A model generated the notes under the pieces. It had not been told where the DNA came from. It searched no databases and saw only the letters and a list, made by a program, of their open reading frames with translations. This document shows, in pieces, positions 38,023-47,821 of a DNA stretch of 49,138 bases; within the stretch, counting starts at the first letter, position 1; each line of letters begins with the position of its first letter. Both the position numbers and the translations under genes were made by a program. The DNA comes from Methanosarcina sp. ERenArc_MAG2. GTDB taxonomy: Archaea > Halobacteriota > Methanosarcinia > Methanosarcinales > Methanosarcinaceae. The stretch lies in contig JAMXHR010000005.1 of the NCBI GenBank assembly GCA_023955635.1, forward strand, positions 1 to 49,138. The letters run 5' to 3'.

Positions 38023-38100
38023 ATATACTTCAATGACCCTGCAGAAGTTCCGGAAGAGGAGCTTATGACTGAGGTCCAGATTCAGGTCAGGCAAGAATAA
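38020..38100 (+). pseudogene. C-terminal fragment of a GyrI-like effector-binding regulator
   Basis: The plus-strand frame YFNDPAEVPEEELMTEVQIQ, then VRQE and a stop, matches the end of GyrI-like effector-binding domains found in MerR/AraC-type regulators. It is cut at its 5' side by the IS6 fragment. The N-terminal MerR fragment at 18213-18353 could be from the same or a related ancestral gene. Confidence 0.5.
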
Positions 38101-38977
38101 TTAATTAGTGTCTCCAGATTTCTGGAGCAATTACCTTTTTTCTCAAGAAAGACGACTGTATTATAGGTGGGGGGCTCAGGCTGGATTTTCTGTTCCTCAA
38201 AACCTTCAGGCAAATCAAGCAGAAAGCCCATATTCAGCAATTTCATTAATCCTTTTTCGTAAATTCTGCAAGAAATCCTGCATCCGAGGGGTACTACCTT
38301 TAATAAATGATCGAGAATCTCTTTTTTAGGTTCGGCCTGGGCAGCTATCATGAGAGCCCTGGTGCCTGTGTCAGGATTTATGAAGTCAGTTGAATTTAGA
38401 GATAAATGATTTCCGTTAATTACAGCGATGTCATCCGAAAGCCCGAGCTTATCAAGTACTTTCATTGAGAGCCTTGCCCTTGCAGGGTCCTGTTCTATCC
38501 CTGTGCCCTTTACCCTATAGTGCTTGAGGAAAACAATAAGAGTCAACGGGAGAGGCCCACTCCCAAGGAAAAAAACCCTGCTTCCGACCTTTAGCCCGAA
38601 GCCTTCATATTCTGTACGGACCAGCCTGAGGTAATTTCTGTAAAAGGAAATTCCTTAAGGACATTCCAGGGCGATTGGCTTGCAAGGATTTCTTTTGCAT
38701 ACTCGGTTTCCAGTCTCACTGTATACAGGTTTCTAAACCTGTTCATGTGAGTGAAAACAGGTTCCAGTTCCCGTTTATTCAGGAGAGTGCAGGCGACGTC
38801 ACTTTCTAAATTCAGGGTAATTAAAGAATCCAGCTTCCGAAACAGTTTCTCAGTCCGGTCCGAAGAGCAGTACAGGATTTCTTCATCAGACAGACCCCTG
38901 ATATCCCGATACAACTCGAGCATTTCTCCGAGAAGAGATTCCGAAAGCTCCAGGCTCTCATTAACCGCACTAACCAT
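38082..38977 (-). CDS. nicotianamine-synthase-like protein, frameshifted
   Basis: A SAM-using aminopropyl(carboxy)transferase-fold protein of the nicotianamine synthase family, known in methanogens from a thermonicotianamine-forming enzyme. The N-terminal helical domain (about residues 1-125) is followed by the SAM site VFFLGSGPLPLTLIVF and the acidic segment GIEQDPARARLSMKVLDKLG. One extra base in the AAAA run at 38642-38645 joins the parts (298 residues to the stop at 38082). The true stop may be the TAA at 38131-38133, reached by one more A, because a CTCCAG/CTGGAG hairpin follows directly there. The product could be a metallophore-like oligomer of aminobutyrate units. It is divergent from the phosphatase-family gene across 117 bp. 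Confidence 0.8.
38112..38127 (-). terminator. hairpin at the 3' end of the nicotianamine-synthase-like gene
   Basis: CTCCAG (38112-38117) and CTGGAG (38122-38127) form a tight stem-loop followed on the minus strand by AT-rich sequence. Confidence 0.4.
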
Positions 38978-39094
38978 ATCAATCCCCGAAGAATACTATG
39001 GTGCGCCTGAATATATCCCTATTGGGAAAACAGAAAACATGTCTTACAGGAAACACATATAAACTGGCTTGCCAGATAATATACTGGAGAGCAC

Positions 39095-39917
39095 ATGAAA
39101 GTTTTTGAGTGCAGAACCATTGATATTGCCCCTACGATTTCAAGATTGCTGAAAATTCCTATTGTTCCGCCTACTGGCAGGCCAATTCCTGAAGTCGAGA
39201 ATTACGCAAAGGAGAGGGGCTGCAGGCGAGCAGTAATTATCGTAGTTGACAGCCTTGGGTATTCCCTTTACAGACATTTTGCTCCAATAATGAAAAACTT
39301 GAATGAAGTTGCCGAGAAAGGGTTACTCTTTAAATGCAAATCTCCGGCAACCATAACGTCCCCTGCTATTGCATCAATCTTCACGGGATACCTTCCGGAA
39401 GAACATAATATATATTCAACAGCGGATATTTATACTGAAAGAGCAAAAGACTCTGAAAACCCGAGACTGAAAAGCATCATGGAATGGGCTTGCAGGGCAG
39501 GCATGAAAACGTCAGCGGTTATCGAGTCCGAAGGTGCGGAGAGTTTCAGGGGAAGGATAAAAGAATTTTATGGAGTCCCGGATTCCGAAGATATTTTGGA
39601 TTACGACCAGCAAATCACGAATTATGCAGTGCAGGCCCTCAGGGAAAAGCCCGATGTCCTGGCTGTGCACCTCAGGACTCTTGACCGTTTTTCCCACAGG
39701 GCAGAAAGCTGGGATGAATTAGAAAAGGCTGCAAAAGACGTGGATAAAAATCTGGGCCAGATTTTCCGGAACGCAGAAAAAGGCACTATTTTTTTATCTG
39801 TGGAGACCACGCGGTTCATGGGGGAAAAAGTGGTTGAAGAATGCGGCGGGAGAAGAAGTCAAAAACCACGGGCAAAACCTTGTGGCTCTTATCGTCGGCT
39901 GTAGCCAGGAGGTTTAA
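39095..39917 (+). CDS. alkaline-phosphatase/phosphodiesterase-superfamily protein, frameshifted
   Basis: About 274 residues after adding one base to the T7 run at 39789-39795 and one to the A5 run at 39825-39829. It has the superfamily metal site: Asp in VIIVVDSLGYSLYRHF, a nucleophile Ser/Thr in SPATITSPAIASIFTGYLPE, His/Asp in HLRTLDRFSHRAES, and, in the restored frame, CGDHAVHGG. Family members hydrolyse phosphate mono- or diesters or act as phosphomutases or sulfatases. There is no signal peptide, so it is cytosolic. It shares a 117-bp divergent promoter region with the nicotianamine-synthase-like gene. The substrate is unknown. Confidence 0.82.
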
Positions 39918-40071
39918 GCCTTTTCAGCCGTGCCCGCGAACTATTAACTTATTTTTAGATATTAGGAATTGGAAAATACAGTACTTTTTGGACTTAATAC
40001 AGTATTTTTTGGACTTTATGCTTCCAAACTTGGATACGTAGATAAAGAAATTTCCCTGGAAAATTAGTACA

Positions 40072-40689
40072 TTAGAACTTTTGCTCGACTTCAAGAACCT
40101 TACTGAAACACCGGATTGTCCGGCTGGTGTTCTTATGCAGAATTCCGATACCTCCTGCCTCTTCCCATTCATGGATATTTTCGGAGTTGTCGTCAATCAA
40201 AATTCTTGCAATCCCTGATTGTAAAGCCTTTTCCGGGCGAAAACAGAGAATTGCATTTTCTGCATAAGAGACTCCGAGTTCTTTCCTGAGCCATTTGATT
40301 TTTCCCTCTCTCGCATTGGCTAAAGCCTTTTTTCGATCGGGGCCCGGGAGCGCAGAAAGAATTGTAGGAAAAAAACCCGAGCTTTTAAGGAACCCATGCA
40401 GTTCCCGTCCCCCGGACATCCAGGGCATTCCTGACCAGAATTCGGTCCCTGCATATGTAATTTTTTTCCAGAAGAGGTCTTTATCCTTGCTGTACCAGAG
40501 CATCATATCATCACCTAGCTTTTCACAGGCACCCGTGAAATCCGTGAGGACTCCGTCCATATCGAGAAAAAGCTGTATTTCTTCCACAGGCTCGGAAGAA
40601 TAAGAAATATCGGACGAATAGCTTGAAAGAGCTTTCTGAAGGCTTATCGGATTATTCTGGATAGAACTTTGATTGAAAGAAATAGGCAT
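40072..40689 (-). CDS. HAD-superfamily hydrolase, 5'-nucleotidase (NT5C)-like
   Basis: A 205-residue protein. Motif I LFLDMDGVLTDFTGACEK lies at about residues 41-57, motif II is near ILSALPGPDRKKALANAREG with the Lys of motif III following, and motif IV is LIDDNSENIHEWEEAGG. The pattern (FW..I.....FW.....M..G.EL) is that of cytosolic 5'(3')-deoxyribonucleotidase-like enzymes. The N-terminal 35 residues are Ser-rich and may be an extension or the wrong start; the GAGGGGA about ten bases before ATG 40689 supports the start used. The substrate is unproven. Confidence 0.85.
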   Translation of the reverse strand: MPISFNQSSIQNNPISLQKALSSYSSDISYSSEPVEEIQLFLDMDGVLTDFTGACEKLGDDMMLWYSKDKDLFWKKITYAGTEFWSGMPWMSGGRELHGFLKSSGFFPTILSALPGPDRKKALANAREGKIKWLRKELGVSYAENAILCFRPEKALQSGIARILIDDNSENIHEWEEAGGIGILHKNTSRTIRCFSKVLEVEQKF

Positions 40690-40849
40690 AACAAACGTCC
40701 CCTCGTAACTCTGGCGGCAAATGACTTCCCACTAATACATTAAGGTATTATGATGAAAAAAGTACTCATAGTAAATAAATTTGATGTGATGAATGAATAA
40801 TTAAGGTAAAAGGTGAAGAAAAGAGAAGAAATAAAAGAGAATATTAAGA

Positions 40850-40972
40850 GATTAAGAAGATTAAAAAGATTAAGAAGATTAAAAAGATTATGAAGATTAA
40901 TAAGATTAAGAAGATTAAAAAGATTATGAAGATTAAAAAGATTAAGAAGATTAAAAAGATTAAGAAGGAGAA
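40850..40972. repeat. AAGATT-rich low-complexity repeat
   Basis: About 120 bp of irregular tandem AAGATTAA/AAAGATTAAG units lie between two minus-strand genes. The open frames across it (Asn/Leu/Phe repeats) are artefacts of the composition. Confidence 0.85.
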
Positions 40973-41004
40973 AATATCTACCTTCCAATCTGTTACACCT
41001 GGTT

Positions 41005-41349
41005 TTATTTTTTCTTTGAAAGCGGAGCTTCAATTTTGTCCACCAGTTTCTTAACATCTCCCTTGATCTCTGAGGCAAGTTTTTTTGCACTATCTCCGGT
41101 TGCATCAACCAGTTTTTCAACCCTGCCAGTAATGCTTTTTACCTCATCCTTTACATCAATGGACTTTATTTCCCCTGTGAGTGTTTTTATTTCCGCATTT
41201 ATGTTTTTTGCCATTTTAGAGGCTTCATCCCCGGTCTTCTTTGCAAGGGCATCAATATCGTTCCCAAGCTTCCCAACTTTTTCCTGAATTTTGGAACTCT
41301 TTTTACTTGATTCGGTTTCTTTGGTTGCACTTTCCTTTGTTGTCACCAT
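41005..41349 (-). CDS. lysine-rich amphipathic helical protein
   Basis: A 114-residue soluble protein starting at ATG 41349, where GAGGGG precedes it (an upstream in-frame start at 41415 lacks a ribosome-binding site). It is nearly all K/E/D/S/A/V/I in heptad-like 11-mer patterns, e.g. VGKLGNDIDALAKKTGDEAS, DEVKSITGRVEKLVDATGDS and KKLASEIKGDVKKLVDKIEA. It resembles LEA-like, apolipoprotein-like or methyl-accepting-type coiled coils. No family can be assigned; protection under stress or membrane/polymer association is possible. Confidence 0.7.
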   Translation of the reverse strand: MVTTKESATKETESSKKSSKIQEKVGKLGNDIDALAKKTGDEASKMAKNINAEIKTLTGEIKSIDVKDEVKSITGRVEKLVDATGDSAKKLASEIKGDVKKLVDKIEAPLSKKK

Positions 41350-41887
41350 AAACCCCTCTGGATTTAATATAGATAATAGATTTATCTCAAAAAGATAGTC
41401 TGTTTTTTTAGACACATACTTATGGACTTTTGTAATTATAAAATTATCTTTAAAAGTCCAATTAAGGACTAATTATAAACAATTTTTTAAGGAGATGAGC
41501 CCAAAAAGAGGCTTAAAATTAAGTTTCCCTATCCTCAACAAGGCAACAGATAGTCTCAGCTATTTCATATCGCACTTCAAAAACAATTTTATACATATAA
41601 ATGTAGCTAAACCTCAAGCCATGTTTGCAATTTTCAGCGTTTCCCAGGACAGCGCTGTAAAATCCGTCACAGTCAAATCTAGTTTTAAAAAATAAAATTT
41701 GTTACGCTACAAGCTTATAAAGTATAAATTAAAATAGTATGCTTGTAAAAAGTAAGGTAACTTAACTTATTAAAAGATTTTATGGATAATTCCGGCAGGA
41801 AATGGATAAAGAGCCGGATCAGGATATCATACTCGGGAAAATCAGCTCTCTGCGATAGAGTAAGCTATTCAAGGCTATAGAGGAGAC
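41350..41887. other. intergenic region, nothing recognised
   Basis: A divergent promoter region. A 66-codon open frame at 41495 has an AAGGAG immediately against its ATG and no recognisable sequence, so it is not called. Confidence 0.4.
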
Positions 41888-43024
41888 ATGCAGACTTTAG
41901 TTATATGCATAGATAGAGATAACGACCTGGGTGAAAAAGCAAAGCTAGGAACCCCAATAGTAGGACGGGAAGCAAACGTCCAAGCCGCAGTCGCACTTGG
42001 GATCGCGGATCCGGAGGACTCGGATACGAATACCATTTTTGGCGGAATCAGGATTCTTGACGAATTGCGGGCAAAGGGAGCTGACTCGGAGATCGTTTCT
42101 TTTGCAGGAGACAAAAACGTTGGAGTGATCTCAGACCAGAAAATTGCCGAGCAGCTCGAGACTTTCCTCAAAATGAACGACGTGCAGAGAGCGATATTTG
42201 TTTCGGACGGGGCAGAGGATGAAACTCTTGTTCCTATTGTCCAGTCCCGTATGAAGATCGACTCCGTGAAAAGAATCGTTGTAATGCAGAGCGAAAATCT
42301 GGAAAGTACCTATTATATCCTGAAACACGTCTTTAGCGACCCGAAGATATCCCAGACATTCTTTGTGCCTTTAGGGCTTGCTTTTCTTATTTACGCCATA
42401 TTCCTGCTTGCTCGCTATCCCGAAGGTGCAGTTGTGGGAATTCTTGCAGCTGTCGGACTTTACATGTTATACCGGGGCTTCGGGCTGGATGATATTGTCG
42501 CCCTTGAAAAAGAAAGGTTATGGGACGCTTTTCTCGAACAGAGAATGGTTTTTATCAGCTACACTGCTTCCCTGCTTACATTGCTTGTAGCAACTGTATA
42601 TGGCGCTATTGAAGTATGGAAACTTTATTCGGCAGAGGGAGTCTGGTATCATGGAACCCTTACACTTGTTTCGATATTTATCAATGCCTCAGTCTGGTGG
42701 TATGCAGGAGCCCTGCTGCTTGCTAATCTCGGAAAAATATTCGACCTGAGGATGGAAGATAGACCCATATACAAAAATATCTCAATCTCTCTCTTTGTGA
42801 TCGCAACCGGATTGCTCTTCTGGGGTGCAAGCACATACATTTTAGCGACAGCTTCCCTTTCCGAAGGCGTCACTAATGACGCAGCTCTTGCACTCCAGTA
42901 CTTCGTGTATTCAATCACTATTGCAGTTCTTATTGCTCTTGCAGGCATAAAATATACTATGTCAAATCAAGCTCTCGGAAATGAAGATAGAGTAAAGGGA
43001 AAAAGAAAGAATAAAGTTATGTGA
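41888..43024 (+). CDS. DUF373 family membrane protein
   Basis: A 378-residue archaeal protein. The N-terminal soluble domain (about residues 1-155) begins TLVICIDRDNDLGEKAKLGT and GREANVQAAVALGIADPEDS, diagnostic of DUF373, and is followed by about six membrane helices (for example PLGLAFLIYAIFLLARY, VVGILAAVGLYMLYRG, ISLFVIATGLLFWGA). A basic tail ends the protein. The function is unknown. The ATG follows GAGGAGA. Nothing nearby suggests a pathway. Confidence 0.9.
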   Translation: MQTLVICIDRDNDLGEKAKLGTPIVGREANVQAAVALGIADPEDSDTNTIFGGIRILDELRAKGADSEIVSFAGDKNVGVISDQKIAEQLETFLKMNDVQRAIFVSDGAEDETLVPIVQSRMKIDSVKRIVVMQSENLESTYYILKHVFSDPKISQTFFVPLGLAFLIYAIFLLARYPEGAVVGILAAVGLYMLYRGFGLDDIVALEKERLWDAFLEQRMVFISYTASLLTLLVATVYGAIEVWKLYSAEGVWYHGTLTLVSIFINASVWWYAGALLLANLGKIFDLRMEDRPIYKNISISLFVIATGLLFWGASTYILATASLSEGVTNDAALALQYFVYSITIAVLIALAGIKYTMSNQALGNEDRVKGKRKNKVM

Positions 43025-43232
43025 GGGCAAGGGACATGACAGAGAAACCTGAGATCTGAGAAACTTAAGACCATAAGCGGAATGAAAATATAAAGATGCA
43101 AAAATTTAAATTACATATAATGTTTCTTTAAACCTCTCTCAGTTATAAATAAATTATTTTAAAAAGACCATTAAAAATTCTTTTTTGATGAAAGATGGCG
43201 GACAAGAGTAAAAGCCGCAAGGGAGGCATAAA

Positions 43233-44009
43233 ATGGAAAAGGCAGCTGAAAATGTTGAAATTGCAGTGCTCGGCGGCGTGGGTTTCAATTCATACGTGGA
43301 ATTCGAAAGCCAGCCGGTACATACTCCTTATGGGGAAGTTACAGCCTATCTTACCCTTATAAAAGGGAAGAGAGTTGCACTAATTCCCAGGCATGCCGGA
43401 AAAAACCACATCCCGCCGCACAAGATTAATTACAGGGCCAATATCTGGGCGGTACACGCCCTGGGGGCAAAGCGTGTAATCTCCACAAATTCCGTTGGAT
43501 CGATGCGAGGGCATTCAGTTGGCAGTTTTGTAGTACTTGATGACTTCATTGATTTTACCCGGAACAGACCTTCGACCTTTTACGACGACACGACAGTACA
43601 TGTCGATGTCTCTGAACCCTACTGCCCCGAAATCAGTGAAGCTCTCAGGAATGCCCTGGGAAAACAGGGAATTTCCTATACCACAGGAATTTACGCGTGC
43701 ACCGAAGGCCCTCGTTTTGAGACCAGAGCAGAAATTCGCATGATGAGCCAGTTTGCAGATGTTGTGGGTATGACTGGCGTACCTGAAGTAATCCTTGCAA
43801 AAGAACTCAGCCTCTGTTATGCCTCTCTTGCCATTGTCACAAATCAGGCATGCGGAATGGCCTCTCAGAAATTAACAGCAGACGAGGTCACTGAGGTCGT
43901 GGGAAAAGATCAAGATGCAATCTTTGAGATTATTGTGGATACAATCGAAAATATTCCAGAAACCCGAAACTGCAGGTGCAGATTTGCAAAGGAAGGAGCC
44001 TGCCTATAA
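43233..44009 (+). CDS. 5'-methylthioadenosine/5'-methylthioinosine phosphorylase family
   Basis: A 258-residue nucleoside phosphorylase that releases a purine base and 5-methylthioribose 1-phosphate. It has LGGVGFNSYVEF, RHAGKNHIPPHKINYRANIW, VISTNSVGSMRGHSVGSFVV, the substrate region ACTEGPRFETRAEIRMM, and DVVGMTGVPEVILAKEL. The base-contacting segment is VTNQACGMA rather than the VTDYD of adenosine-preferring MTAPs, which favours the 6-oxopurine (methylthioinosine) activity reported for methanogen relatives. GGGAGG lies seven bases before the ATG. Confidence 0.88.
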   Translation: MEKAAENVEIAVLGGVGFNSYVEFESQPVHTPYGEVTAYLTLIKGKRVALIPRHAGKNHIPPHKINYRANIWAVHALGAKRVISTNSVGSMRGHSVGSFVVLDDFIDFTRNRPSTFYDDTTVHVDVSEPYCPEISEALRNALGKQGISYTTGIYACTEGPRFETRAEIRMMSQFADVVGMTGVPEVILAKELSLCYASLAIVTNQACGMASQKLTADEVTEVVGKDQDAIFEIIVDTIENIPETRNCRCRFAKEGACL

Positions 44010-44413
44010 GAACCGAATTTTAAAAAACCAGAGAAAATACCCTTCATCGCAATACAGGCTCCATCCGATATTTTGTGCAAATACTCTTCTGTATAATATT
44101 CTCTGTAAATACCATCAATATTTATAGAGCTCTCAGCTGAGTTTTATTTATATAATAAATAAGTGATAAAATATTTATATAATAGCCGCCTATAGATGTG
44201 TCGCTCAAAAGAAGATAAATACAGAATGTGTGCACGAAAAGAAATAAGGTAAGTATGCACCGGAACAATGCTGGAAGAATTAATAATATTCTCGCCTGTA
44301 AATTCAAACATACGATGCAAGAATTAAGAAAACAGCATCCATTAGGCGAATACCATTGATTTTTGAGTTCCTAAAGGAAGCTTACTTATAACATTCACAT
44401 ATCAGGATAAACA
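44010..44413. other. intergenic region with AT-rich promoter tracts
   Basis: TTTATATAAT-type tracts near 44148 and 44172 may be TATA boxes. No gene is supported. Confidence 0.4.
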
Positions 44414-46893
44414 ATGACGCTCTGGGTCCTAAGCTACGCTGAAAAATCGAAGATAATAGTTATGGCTATAAAGGACCGGATGAAGCAGCCGCTTTATGTG
44501 GCCGAGCTCCATGTAAAGGAGAGTTACAAAGGACCACGCCCTCATAAAATAAGGCTTCTCACCGGCAAGAAAAAAGACGAATTTATTCCTCCCCAGCAGT
44601 TCATAGAGCTTTTACGCAGTGCAAATAGAATCATGCTTGCAGAAGGAGGGGACCCTTCAAATGAGATTGCTTTTCTCGAAATGCTCAAAGGTTTTCAACT
44701 CGATGCAGACAGAGTTAAAATCTGCAAGCACTGCTGGATCAATAAACGTTTCAACTTTGTAAATAACAAGTCTATCAAATATAACAACGAACTCATCTGC
44801 TGGGAATGTGCAAAAGAAGAACTTCTGCGTGCAGTCCGTTCGGCGGGTGTGAATTACGGGGAAAAATCCGTAGATTTCCTGGAGCAGGTTCTCTCTAAAA
44901 CAAGGGATCTGGATAGAACTGTCCGAATGCTGACCCCTGAAAGGCTGGATCCCGAGTTCACTCGTTATGATACTATAAGGACAAAACCTGCAGAAGCTAC
45001 TGTCAGGATAAAGAATCTTCCTCTTGCAAAAAAGTTCAAGGAAATGCTGCTCCAAAAATCCGAGACTCTTCTCCCTGTGCAGGCGCTGTCTATAGAAGCA
45101 GGACTTCTGGAAGGGAAAAACCAGTTTGTAGTTTCGGCAACCGCAACCGGAAAGACCCTTATAGGGGAGATGGCAGGAGTCCAGAACCTTCTGGACAAAA
45201 AAGGAAAGATGCTCTATCTGGTTCCCCTGGTAGCTCTTGCAAACCAGAAATACGATCAGTTCAAAGAACGTTATTCAAAGCTCGGGCTTACGGTTTCCAT
45301 AAAGATTGGCGCAATCCTCATAAAGACATCCCAGCGCGTGAAAATGCAGACCAGCCCGGGTGCGGATATAATTGTAGGAACTTACGAGGGCATAGACCAT
45401 ATGCTCAGGTCAGGAAATACCGATTTTCTGGGCAAAATAGGGACTGTGGTTGTGGATGAAGTCCATATGCTCGAAGACCAGGAAAGGGGGCACAGGGTGG
45501 ACGGGCTGATAGGAAGGCTGCGTTATGCAGCACCTGAAGCTCAATTTATTTACCTCTCTGCAACCGTTGCAACTCCCGAAGCCTATGCAAAAAGCTCGGG
45601 GCGCAGCTTGTCCGATACGAGCACAGGCCTGTTCCCATTGACAGACACCTCCTTTTCTCTCAGGAAAATGAAAAGGCAAAGCTGATTTCGCAGCTTGCAA
45701 AGGAAGAGTATTCAACGTTCTCTTCCAAAAAGCACAGGGGACAGACTATTGTCTTTACAAACTCGCGTAGAAACTGTCACAAACTTGCAGGAGCCCTTTC
45801 AATCCGAGCAGCTCCTTATCACGCAGGTCTTTCCCAGTATGAAAGGAGGAAAGTTGAAACTCTCTTTGCAAAAGGAGAGCTTCCAGTAGTGGTAACTACT
45901 GCTGCTCTTGCGGCAGGCGTGGATTTTCCTGCTTCTCAGGTTATATTCGAGTCTCTGGCAATGGGGATAGACTGGATCTCGGTCCAGGACTTCTTGCAGA
46001 TGAGCGGAAGGGCAGGCAGGCCAGACTACCACGATAGAGGAATTGTCGTGCTTATGCCTGTGCCAGGGAAATCTTATACAAACTCTCAGTCCGATACCGA
46101 AGAAGAGGTTGCAATCAAACTGCTGCAAGGAGAAATGCTTTCTATAGGGGTCGAATATGGAGAGTCCGAGCAACTTGAAGAAATTCTTGCATCCATTGCA
46201 GTCACCTCGTCTGTCCAAGACCTCAGACTGATCCATAACCTGATGTTCGGAAGTTTCGACCTGGATAAACAAATCTTGCGCCTGCAGAGCTACCGCTTTG
46301 TAGAAAGAAAGGGAAATAAGATAACGCTTACGCGCTTTGGGAAAATTGTTGCGGCTCATTTCCTTCCGGTATCCAAAGCTTTCCTGATTCGGGATGCAGT
46401 GCTTGAAGAGAACGATCCCTTGAAGATCGTAACGAACCTGGAGTTTTTCGATGCTGCGTATTTTAAGTACTCAAACCAGATCGGCAGTTCCCTGCATGTG
46501 AATATGCCTTCAAGGGTTTTTCAGGGAGCTACTCTTGATATAGTCTTTGATGGGGAGTCACTTTCCCAGCTTGATGCGAAAATCCGGGAGCTCATGTTGA
46601 ATTTTGCTTCGGACTTTTTAACCTGTGTGTGCAAAGACTCGCCTTACTGTGGTTGTGCAGAGCAGAAGTTTTCGGAAAAAATTATCAGGCTACGTACTGA
46701 AGAGCTTGACCCGACAAACATTATAAAAAAACTGGAAGATAAATACGGGGTTTCAGCATATCAGGGCGATGTTTTCGGGTACCTGGACAATGCAGTCCGC
46801 AATCTTGATGCTGTGGAACTGATAGCAAAGGTCCACTCAAAAAAGGGTGTTGCAGAAGAGGCAAAGAAGCTTAAAAAGAAAGTCCAGGGCTGA
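44414..46893 (+). CDS. Ski2-like DEAD/DEAH helicase (DUF5814 type), frameshifted
   Basis: About 826 residues after adding one A to the run at 45589-45593. An N-terminal archaea-specific domain contains a zinc finger (KICKHCW with LICWECAKEE). Helicase motifs are: I VVSATATGKTLIGEMAG, II TVVVDEVHMLED, III YLSATV, IV QTIVFTNSRRN, V AALAAGVDFPASQVIFESLA and VI QMSGRAGRPDYHDRG. The C-terminus has a second cysteine cluster (CVCKDSPYCGCAEQ). It is probably an ATP-dependent RNA or DNA helicase; archaeal Ski2-like members are implicated in repair and RNA surveillance. AGGA lies seven bases before the ATG. Confidence 0.9.
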
Positions 46894-47071
46894 AAGATCA
46901 AAAGCTTTTTTGCAGGTAACATTCTATAGTGAAGTAATAATATTCCTTTTTATATGGGGAATAAGTCTTTTACATTAAATGAATATCCAGTATCTGAAAT
47001 AACTGGACAGTATCTGAGATTAGAACTTGCTCTCAGGAATATTCTTGAGAGCAAAGTATAGAGGTAATTTT

Positions 47072-47468
47072 ATGACCGAGGATGTTGAATCCAGGGAAAA
47101 GATAGAAAGCTCAGCTTCCAAAAAAATAAAAAAGCATTACTATTGAATTCGTGAAACCTGAAAACTTCCGGCAGATATACGCTATCGGAGCCGCAGGCGG
47201 GCACAGCCCCTACGATTTCAGGATCGGTTTTTACAATGATACTCCCAAGATGTTCGGGGATGCTTCCGAGGCAAGAGTTATCGAAAGGAGCGTTGAAACC
47301 GAAGTGATACTCTCTCCGGTTGCTGCTCTTGAGCTTAACCGCTGGCTGACCCAGCACATAAATGAATACGAATCCGTTTTCGGACCCATTGCAAGAGCAA
47401 TCCCGAGGCCGAGAAAAGAAATTGCAAAAACTATTGATGAAAGTACGGATATTCAGGGTTATATCTGA
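47072..47468 (+). CDS. DUF3467 family protein, frameshifted near the start
   Basis: About 132 residues. The ATG at 47072 has a GAGGTAA ribosome-binding site. After the acidic N-terminus, two A-runs (47120-47126 and 47128-47133) lie where the frame changes; one added A in each gives a continuous SITIEFVKPENFRQIYAIGA. The rest matches DUF3467: GGHSPYDFRIGFYND, then EVILSPVAALELNRWLTQHI and a FGPIARAIPRP-type end. The family is small, cytosolic and of unknown function. Confidence 0.75.
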
Positions 47469-47680
47469 CCCGCATAAAACAATTTCCAATTCCTGCGAAA
47501 TCAAAAAGCTTGAACCGTGTTTTTTGGAAGGAGCTGTTCGAATTCAGAGGTCTTTTAAGAACTCTGGAGATCGATGGTTATATATCTCTGTAAAGGGTAT
47601 GTAATTTTCAGTTTTCTTAAAAGCCGGTGGAGTGAAGATACAGAATAATTTCTCAGTTGCTAGCAGGAAGCGGCTGATAC

Positions 47681-47821
47681 AAACAGAAAGCGGACCGTAG
47701 GTGTGGATACGGCTCTAGTGTAGCTCGCCCCGCATCGGCTTGGGACGTAAGAAACAGGAATCCGGGAGTACGGGGAAAATACAGAATAAATCAGCGAGGG
47801 TTTAAATTTGTTCCCAAATAA
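47681..47821 (+). pseudogene. possible C-terminal remnant of an IS200/IS605 TnpB
   Basis: A plus-strand open frame from about 47678 reads RCGYGSSVARPASAWDVRNR, then NPGVRGKYRINQRGF, and stops at 47819-47821. The CG-x-SV-x-RP pattern followed by a variable tail recalls the end of archaeal TnpB proteins, whose DNA also forms the guide-RNA scaffold. The region is GC-rich and hairpin-prone compared with its surroundings. It overlaps the start of the Lsm gene. A structured leader for Lsm is an alternative. The remainder of 47469-47680 has nothing recognised. Confidence 0.3.

Noticed and set aside
40740..41120. A frame encoding Asn-Leu-Phe repeats
   Set aside because: It is produced by the AAGATT low-complexity repeat and overlaps the better supported lysine-rich protein.
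41495..41695. A 66-codon plus-strand frame
   Set aside because: The purine-rich motif abuts the ATG with no spacing, and the sequence resembles no family.
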